A stretch of 64,000 nt of DNA, from the NCBI GenBank assembly GCA_029204225.1, contig CM055107.1:20938000-21001999 (forward strand), given 5' to 3'. Below the pieces are notes generated by a model. It worked only from the letters and a program-made list of their open reading frames with translations. It was not told the DNA's origin and ran no database searches. The translations under genes were made by a program, and so were the position numbers. This stretch comes from Diphasiastrum complanatum (Eukaryota > Streptophyta > Lycopodiopsida > Lycopodiales > Lycopodiaceae). This document shows positions 56,530 through 64,000 of the stretch, in pieces (the first letter of the stretch is position 1; each line of letters begins with the position of its first letter).

Positions 56530-58400
56530 TCTATTTTATATAAGATTATCAAATTTTTGATTAATGTTGTGGTCTTGCAGAGTGGATTGAAATTTTTTGG
56601 AGTGTGAGATTAGTAGTGCAAAAAGACTAGAATAGTAGTATCTTGTGTGGAAAATAGAAATGAAAAGATTGTTTTCTTTTGCCTCTGGATCTATTGCATA
56701 CTTCTTTTTTGAGGTTCTCATAGGCTACAATTTGATATGAGAAACTAATTTATCTCTTTATTGGATAAAGCCCCATCTATATTGCAACAATGACACAAGC
56801 AAAGACCCTACCAAGTTTTCTCATAGCTTAAGGATGGATCTTCCTATAGATTGAGACATGTTCATGATTAGCTCAATCTAGGAAGGATTTTGAGTGGCTT
56901 AGAAAGCTCTTTATCATTATATGAGGAAATAGGATGGTCATGCATGTTGCAAGCATGCTTGATGAGTATCTTTGTTGTTGTCTTACTTGAAGTACGAGTT
57001 GTCCCTATAGTTAGGATTCCCCTTATCTTGAATGCCACGCATGTTTTCCATCATGCTTGAAGAGTGTCATATATCAATATTACTACATAAGGTTGATAGT
57101 GCAACTTGGTTGTCACAAGAGAAAGATGATATGTTTTTTCAAGAATCAAGATCAAATTGGAAAGTACTTGTAAAAATTGTAGTTGTAAAATATACATATT
57201 GCCTCTCCACCTTTATAAGTGTCATGAATCTATTGGGCATAAAAATATATGTCAAAACTAAAGAATTCGGGTGGAGAAACATCTTCTAACATGATGTTGC
57301 TAGGAGGTAAAAAGAAATGAAAGTAGTGGCACACTTGCAAGATGCATATGTACTAGATTCCAAGTTTGGTAGTATTGAAAGAGACAATTTGTTTTTTTTG
57401 ATGTCACATTCTTGTTGAAAATTTTAAGCTCACATCCCAATTTTTCCATGAATATTGATTGTTTTGCCAAATGATTTGAATGACATGACATATATTCTGG
57501 AAGGTTTACTTATTATGTTTCTTAATTGTACTATCTAATCATTCATCATTGTTTTCACTATTGTGCTTATGTTGATAGATTTTGAATTAATGATTTATTT
57601 TTAATAGAGAGTCATTGATATTTTAAGCAAAATTTGTCATTTTTCTTGAAGACAAGATTAATTTTTAGTGATGAACCAAACTGTGTGAAAGTGATAAATT
57701 GAAAAGGCTATAATAGTAGTTGACATGGATTTGAAAACATCAAATGCTATCCATTAAAAAGAAAAAATGTTCAACCTTGTCTATATAAAAGATATGCCAA
57801 AGTAGAAAGTATCTGTGACTTTGTTGTTTGAGAGACCTTCAATATTAGCTAAGCGATTGAAATTGATTGCTCAAGTCTACAAAAAAGAAAAAGAAAAAAA
57901 GAAGCTTATGTTTTCAAACCCATACGACACTTGAAATAAACCATATAGGTGAAAAAGTTGTTGTGGCTTGTAAACTTGTTTTAATGCTAACCATTTGGAA
58001 GTAGAGTTTATGTACTTGTGACTTTTGTGAATCTAGGTAAAAATTGAATTCTCATAGACAACTATTTTTATTTTTTGAAATATGACTATGATGAGATAAT
58101 AAAGACTATAGGTCAAACTCTTATATTTATCAACAATACTTTGTTTCAATAAGGCCTAGAAATATGAGTTTAAGCTGAGATATGAGCATGAATTTAGAAA
58201 TTAAAGTGAATGTTGCATTTCTACCTAATTAATTTGACCTGAACTAGTTAAAAGCACTTTCTTATGTATAAAATGTATATAGGATTGGCTCTTCAATGCA
58301 TTCAATAAGGTACATCAAGGCTCACGGGACAAGTTGGATAAGATCAAAATTTCTTCTACATAGTTGCAAACTTATGAAACATTAGAGCATGGAGTAATTT
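56530..58400. other. AT-rich sequence, nothing recognised
   Basis: Several small open frames without recognisable domains; no repeat or RNA gene supported. Confidence 0.4.
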
Positions 58401-58728
58401 TTTAGCCATGAGAGCTTGAGTTTACATCTTCTATGTGTAGTAAATGCAAGATTTCTACATTATTAATGATGCTAGATGTGCTATCCATATTAGCCAAAGA
58501 TCAAAGGACACAAATGAATCTTTGTGACATGGGATCAGAGCTCTATTGCAGGGTATATTTGGAGGATCAGCCATTTCTAGTGAGTGATTCAATTCTAGAG
58601 TGTGCTAGAGTGATTCCTTGTCAAAATCAAGCATTTTCAAGTGTAGAATGGGAAAAATAGCATTACACCATAAGTATAACCAAAATGAACTAACATTTAA
58701 CTCTATCACTCTCTTTTCTCTCCCTCCA

Positions 58729-58741
58729 ACACACACACGCA

Positions 58742-58788
<47 letters not shown>
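58729..58788 (+). repeat. (CA)n microsatellite
   Basis: About 60 bp of CA with a few CG interruptions at the 5' end. Confidence 0.97.
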
Positions 58789-58790
<2 letters not shown>

Positions 58791-59259
58791 TTCTCTCTTC
58801 CCTACTAGAGCTCCATGCCCTCCTATTCTCTCTCTAACCACTAATAGTTATATAACACTTTAGAGGCAAAACACACATGCTAACTAGAAGCCAAAATAGC
58901 AATAGCTTAGAAGAAATAGCAACAAGCACAAAGTCAGGCCAATAATGACCAAACACCATAGCAAGCATATGTGGATTCGAAATAGTAGCATTTAGCTCTC
59001 TTGCATTAAGGATAGAAATTACATGCAACGAGCTTCTTTATATAGAAGCTTGTGGAGTTTCCTTTCCACATTTACTTATGTAACAAGACATTTCAAGTCT
59101 CAAAATACAATGCAAGCCCCTTTTTGGAAACTTGACTTTTTACATACTTTTTTTAAGTCTAAGTTCAAACCTTGAGACTTCCAAAGCTCAATTTAGGTCA
59201 AAATAATTGTAGTAGGCCGATCTCCCTCCCGACTAGTTGGGTTGTGATGAGTTTTGATG

Positions 59260-60470
59260 CGTAAGAAAGGTTCTAGAACATTCTCCAAGATTCTATATCA
59301 AGTTTCTAGCTTTTGCATGTAGAATGTGAATGATTCAATTTGTGTACTTTTGTGGTAACCCTAAAAATGATAGAATCTCTTGTGTTTGAAGCTGCTAGAA
59401 TTTTCAAGAGTGTGTTTCAATCTTAGAGAGTGCAAAAATTCATGATATTGTAGGTTGATCAAGTGTCATTGATTCTATGTATTGGATTTGCTAGTTTTTT
59501 GTGCACGAAAGAGATTTGAGAGCTTCCATATCTTTGTGATTTATTCTTGGATTCAATTGTTGAATTTCAAGAGAGTTCTAAGTGCATTGGAACAGGTTGA
59601 AAGAGAAGATCAAAACATTGCAACGTTGCTACAAATGGAGGCTTCATGTTGGAAAGCAATGATAGGTTTACCTCAAGCAACTATCCAACTTGGAAGGTGA
59701 GAATGGAGTCTCTCCTTGAGATGAATGAGTTGATGGATATTGTTGTAGGTGTGGAGGAGAGACCTTTGTCACCTCAAGAACAATTGAGTATGATAGGAGG
59801 TCACATAAAGCTCTTCATACAATTAAGATGAATGTGTCTAATGAACTTCTCAAGGAAGTTCGTAATCTAGTGAGGTTGGCTAGCTCTAAAGAATGTTTAT
59901 AAGTCCAAGTCTACATCAAGGGTTCTAACTCTCGAGGGAAAATCTTTCACAGTTTGCAAAAGAAGGATGAAAGTAATCATGCTTTTATTTTGAGGGTTAA
60001 GGCATTCAATGATGATTTAGCATGTATTCATAAAAGCATTAAGGAGATAGAACTTGTTCCAGTAGTTTTTAATGGATTTTTGGATGATCATGCTAATCTT
60101 GTTCAAAATTTTGCTATTCTAAAGATATTGCCAAGTATGGAGGACTTGCAAGAATGAGGAGTTAAAGGCTTCTATCAAGAGGAGGATCCACTTCGACATC
60201 TGAAGTTGGAAAAAATGAGGCTATGTTCTCAAGAGACAAGGGCAAAAGCAAGTGGTCTAAAGGGAAACATCAAGGTGAGCCTTCTACTTTTGTTGGCAAA
60301 AAGAAAGATAGATCTAAGCTCAAACGTTTCTATTGTGGAATCAAAGGACATTTTTCTAGTGAGTGCTTCAAAAGGAAAAGAGATCAAGGTGAAAAGCAAG
60401 GCAATTTTACTTCTGATGAGGATGGTGTTGATGAGCACAATTCAAGTGATGATGTGTGCTAACTTTGTTT
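59260..60470 (+). pseudogene. Copia leader and gag, same family as 43.3 kb
   Basis: The leader resembles 42960-43300 (TATATCAAGTTT, GAGTGTGTTTCAATCTTAG, TTCCATATCTTTGTGATTT). Gag in several frames: SNYPTWKVRMESLLEMNELM, IVVGVEERPLSPQEQL, FILRVKAFNDDLACI and a zinc knuckle near 60325-60370 (FYCGIKGHFSSECFK). Stops and frameshifts break it. Confidence 0.88.
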
Positions 60471-60589
60471 GCAATAGGCACTCAGATGAAGACTTGGATA
60501 GTAAGTCTAGTTGATTTGAGGTTCTTTTTTATAAGAAGCCAAGGTTGGCATTTTTTTTTGTTACTCATCTTTTGGAATTCTTAAGAGAT

Positions 60590-60900
60590 CTTTGTTGGCT
60601 ATAGTGAAGTAAGGAAAGCTTATAGGGTTTACATTCCTAAGTCAAAGAAAGTTCAAATTCTTAAGGATGTTGTCTTTGAAGAGGAGAATGTGGATAAGAT
60701 TGATTGTTGTTGATGTTGATCAATCTAACATTTTTGGTGGTGATGAAGATGGTGATAGTGGAGATGCATCTCCAAGTCAAGTTCTAAGAAGATCCTCAAG
60801 GGAAAGACAAATCCATCTATGCTGACATATGATGATAATGGTAAGCAAGTCGAAGTTACTCATTTTGCATTTCTGACATTTATGGTGAATCTTCTTGTGT
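60590..60900 (+). pseudogene. Copia post-integrase linker remnant
   Basis: FVGYSEVRKAYRVYIPKSKK, LKDVVFEEEN, LRRSSRERQI and SMLTYDDNGKQVEV. Protease and integrase core between gag and this part are deleted. Confidence 0.75.
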
Positions 60901-60910
60901 AGATGATGCT

Positions 60911-61096
60911 ATGCAAGTGGAAGATGGTTTTCATGGAATGGAAGTAACTAATGGATCTGGAAAAGAGGTCTTAGTCAATTACTTTGATGGTCAAGAGAAA
61001 TATCAAGAGGTTGATCTTGAAGAGCTTCAACAACACAAAAGGAAAGGTGGCAATTTGGAGCTAGTCAAGAGCATAAAAAGTGTTGTTCAAGTTTAA
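60911..61096 (+). CDS. Unrecognised open frame with a DG-rich segment, in a copia relic
   Basis: 61-codon frame with GSGKEVLVNYFDGQEKYQEV and LEELQQHKRKGG, where copia reverse transcriptase would be expected. The pattern VLVxYFDGxE recalls Tudor-like beta-barrel segments, but it is short and this is a guess. It could be a captured host fragment or chance. Confidence 0.25.
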   Translation: MQVEDGFHGMEVTNGSGKEVLVNYFDGQEKYQEVDLEELQQHKRKGGNLELVKSIKSVVQV

Positions 61097-61309
61097 TTTG
61101 CTTGTTGAATCTCATGTTTGAGCAATTTCATGTGAATGTGTGCAAATTGTCAAGATATGCTGAAACTAGTTACATTATTTTGCATCATTTTGATGTTGGA
61201 GTTGTACTAGCATTCCTGGCTGGTTTTTCTAATGGGAATGAAGCTAAGGGAGACTCATTATGTCACTCATTCATCGTCAAGTCATCAAGTGATGATGATA
61301 TCTTGTGGT

Positions 61310-61475
61310 AAGATGACAATGGATGCTCATTCACGGAGTTTCATGGTGGAGACATATCAAGGAAGGACAAAGATGGAGGAGACATGCAAGCATTGGTTGA
61401 TTACTCACATTTATTGTTTTTTTGATGTTATTTTGAAGAGATTTCAAAGGTGGAATCATGGAGGAATCATTGCAT
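61310..61475 (+). repeat. Second copy of the dispersed repeat at 34040
   Basis: Same order of segments as the 34.04-kb copy, following the copia relic. Confidence 0.7.
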
Positions 61476-62049
61476 TTACATTCTATTTGGTTCTTCATAT
61501 TCTAGTTACATCTTGATATGTAAATTTGATGTAAGAAATAGTGAGACATCCAATGTACACACTGTATATCAGGTTCTCAATATATACTATTTTTTAGAAA
61601 GTCAATAAAAAATCATTTCAAAAATTATTATTGCATACTATGTTAAAATTCGATCACAATATTTATCAAAAGACGCATGGAAGCCACGTAAAAAAGGTAT
61701 AAGCGCACAATATTTGAGCATTCCTCCACTTATCAATTACTCTTAAAAATCTCACACTCTTTGATATTGCCTATGATATTTCAATTGTGTAAAAAAAAAA
61801 TACACTTCACAGTTAAACAACTCTAATAAATAAACACACTAAAAATTTGACTTGTATAAAAACCGCTGAAAAAAAAGTCTTGTTGCACAATGTCTTAAGT
61901 TTTTAACATTCCACTTATCAACTAACTACCCATCAGTAGAAATGATAGCCTTGAAAAAAGTCTTGTTACAATATTGTCTATCTTAACATCCTCTTACTCA
62001 TCCTACTCATAAATAAATAGTAACTTGCTAAAAGCCCTTAATGAATGTT

Positions 62050-62300
62050 AGGTTCTGTAGGGTGAATTGATATTCGGGTTATACCCCCCCTCCAAATGAT
62101 AGCCGGACCGGTTCTCAACCTCAATCCAAGGCTCAAAGAGACCCGACGGTTCTGAACCGTGGCTGGTTCTTACAAAAGAGCATAACCGTCGGTTCTACAC
62201 ATAAGTCGGTTCTTGAGAAATAGTGTATCCGCCGGTTAGGGTCTTTAGAACATGGTTTATAAGCGGGTTGAGAACCGAAAAAAATAAAATGAATACCCGC
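62050..62300. repeat. GGTTCT-rich foldback-like element
   Basis: CCGGTTCTCAACC at about 62109 is inverted as GGGTTGAGAACCG at about 62263. Between them are many CGGTTCT copies and the near-palindrome ACGGTTCTGAACCGT (about 62138). GC-richer than its surroundings. Confidence 0.55.
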
Positions 62301-62902
62301 CAGCCAATACTGGTTCAGACATATGTAAATGGATCCCTTGGAAAATTACAATTTTGCAAACTCATTACTTTTGAAAATAGACCCAAATTCATAATTTTGG
62401 GTAGTTGAATGCCCAAGAATAGTGGTTGGATGCCAAATTCGTCGATGTTTGGACATCCTTTAATCAGATGAGTACAATTTAGTAGATAAAAAATTGTGTC
62501 GTTCAATGCACTATATATTCTTTGACAAGGCTTGAGAAAATAATGGCCATTAATCTTTGAAAATTATGTGATTCTAGAATGCAACAATTTTGAGTTGATT
62601 TTGGCATTTAGTGGAGGCCTCAGAATGCACCTCGGAACAGACCATAGGATACTAGTTCCAATTTAGTCAGGTCCTCGAAACAGCCCTCGGAATACTGAAG
62701 CTAATGTGAGGTGTATATCGAGGGTCAGACAGATTCTTGCAAATTTTGAAAAGACTGGCAATTGCCATGACATTTTCGAAGAGAAAAGAGGAGTGGGTAA
62801 TGGTTTCAAGGGACGTACCTGTTGCCTTTGTCCTCTCCCTTGTGTGTTGATCCTTGCTCACTCTCTTTATCCTCCTCACTCTCCTAATTTTCCTCACATT
62901 TG

Positions 62903-63125
62903 AGCTGATTGCATTTGGCTTGCATGCATATAGTAAAACTTTGCATGCTATCTAAACATTTGCATGTCATCATAATTGAACCTATCTAACTCAAATCCGA
63001 GCTACACTAAAAGGATATGTGCTCAATTCACACTCCTTTTATGTACAACATGAATTTTAGTGGAAATCACCATGGACATGACCCCAAACTGGAGATAGGA
63101 AGATAATATTTTAATAATCTTCACA
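62903..63125 (-). repeat. Inverted LTR fragment (start of the 38172 LTR)
   Basis: Reverse complement begins TGTGAAGATTATTAAAATAT and runs through CCCAAACT/AGTTTGGGGTCATG, TAGTGTAGCTCGGATTTGAG and GATAGCATGCAAAG, matching 38172-38397 closely. Confidence 0.9.
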
Positions 63126-63177
63126 TAGGTTAGCACTCTACTATGATCTTTTTCTTTTTTTTTCTCCTTGTGTGTGT

Positions 63178-63339
<162 letters not shown>

Positions 63340-63366
63340 GTGCGCGTTGCGTGTGTGATGCCATCC

Positions 63367-63468
63367 ATTTATGTTTCATGATTACCAGTTCATGCTACCC
63401 TAATTCGTAGTATCTTGATTTATGTTTCATGCTTACTAGTTCATGCTATCCTGATTCGTAGGATCTTA
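63367..63468 (+). repeat. 51-bp tandem repeat, two copies plus a partial
   Basis: ATTTATGTTTCATG starts copies at 63367 and 63418; both continue with AGTTCATGCTA and GATTCGTAG-like segments. Confidence 0.85.
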
Positions 63469-63529
63469 ATTTATTCATGTTATTTTGATTTGCATGATCA
63501 TAATTTATGGGTTGTGTATTGGTTATATT

Positions 63530-63656
<127 letters not shown>

Positions 63657-64000
63657 ACCAACACTCTCAATTCTAGGAAGGTGTGTAGCCCTTGTATTCT
63701 TCCATTAAAGGCATGGTTTAAATGTTTCTTGTTGGACGACAAGTTCCACAAGAAAGCCCAAACGTCGTAGGGAGGGAGCATGTGGTGACATTCTAGAATA
63801 GGATATAGCTGCATTTTTCAACTGTCGATTTGCAAACTTAAAATCAATTTCTATAATGGACAAAAGCAAACAAAAACATTCCAATGCATTCAAATCACAA
63901 TACATTAAGGTAATAAAATTCATCCTTCAAATGATTTATGTCTCCCACAACCATAAAAGTCTATATGCTTCTAACTCATGACATGTGGGCCAACTCAAAT

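Noticed and set aside
57032-57289. 85-codon plus-strand frame
   Set aside because: No recognised domain, no neighbours, AT-rich chance frame.

Overview
The window looks like nuclear DNA of a land plant, most likely a large, repeat-rich genome such as a gymnosperm. The species cannot be read from the sequence; the gymnosperm idea rests on one very long, transposon-filled intron and on dense, nested LTR retrotransposons. It is AT-rich, and there is no sign of operons or bacterial gene structure.

The one convincing host gene is a member of the plant NPF (NRT1/PTR, proton-coupled oligopeptide transporter) family on the minus strand. It can be assembled from four exons: 27560-27311, 26758-26541, 26278-25710 and 9728-8909. 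All junctions are GT/AG and keep frame, giving a predicted 618-residue protein without internal stops. Intron 3 is about 16 kb and holds a full-length Ty1/copia element, an older relative of that element, a Ty3/gypsy reverse transcriptase relic and an 81-bp tandem repeat. The usual NPF ExxER proton-coupling motif is absent.

The full-length copia element (9834-15991) has 682-bp LTRs that differ at four positions, a 5-bp target duplication (CATCT), a primer-binding site, a polypurine tract and one uninterrupted 1322-codon gag-pol frame. It lies antisense to the NPF gene and appears young and potentially autonomous.

The left flank (1-8.9 kb) is mostly unassigned, with LTR pieces, a copia integrase relic near 6.3 kb and an unrecognised 117-codon ORF. 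From 29.4 to 63.1 kb lies a mosaic of broken retrotransposons: gypsy integrase and gag (29.4-33.6 kb), an AT-rich non-coding block between related LTRs (34.2-37.7 kb), and several copia families (37.7-62 kb). These include a solo LTR with target duplication, an internally inverted gag segment, and a tandem duplication spanning the 3' end of RNase H, the polypurine tract and the LTR start. Long GA and GT microsatellites mark 53.4, 58.7, 63.2 and 63.5 kb.

A shared feature of several LTRs is a palindrome centred on CACACGTGTG or CACATGTG, roughly 150-200 bp before the LTR 3' end.
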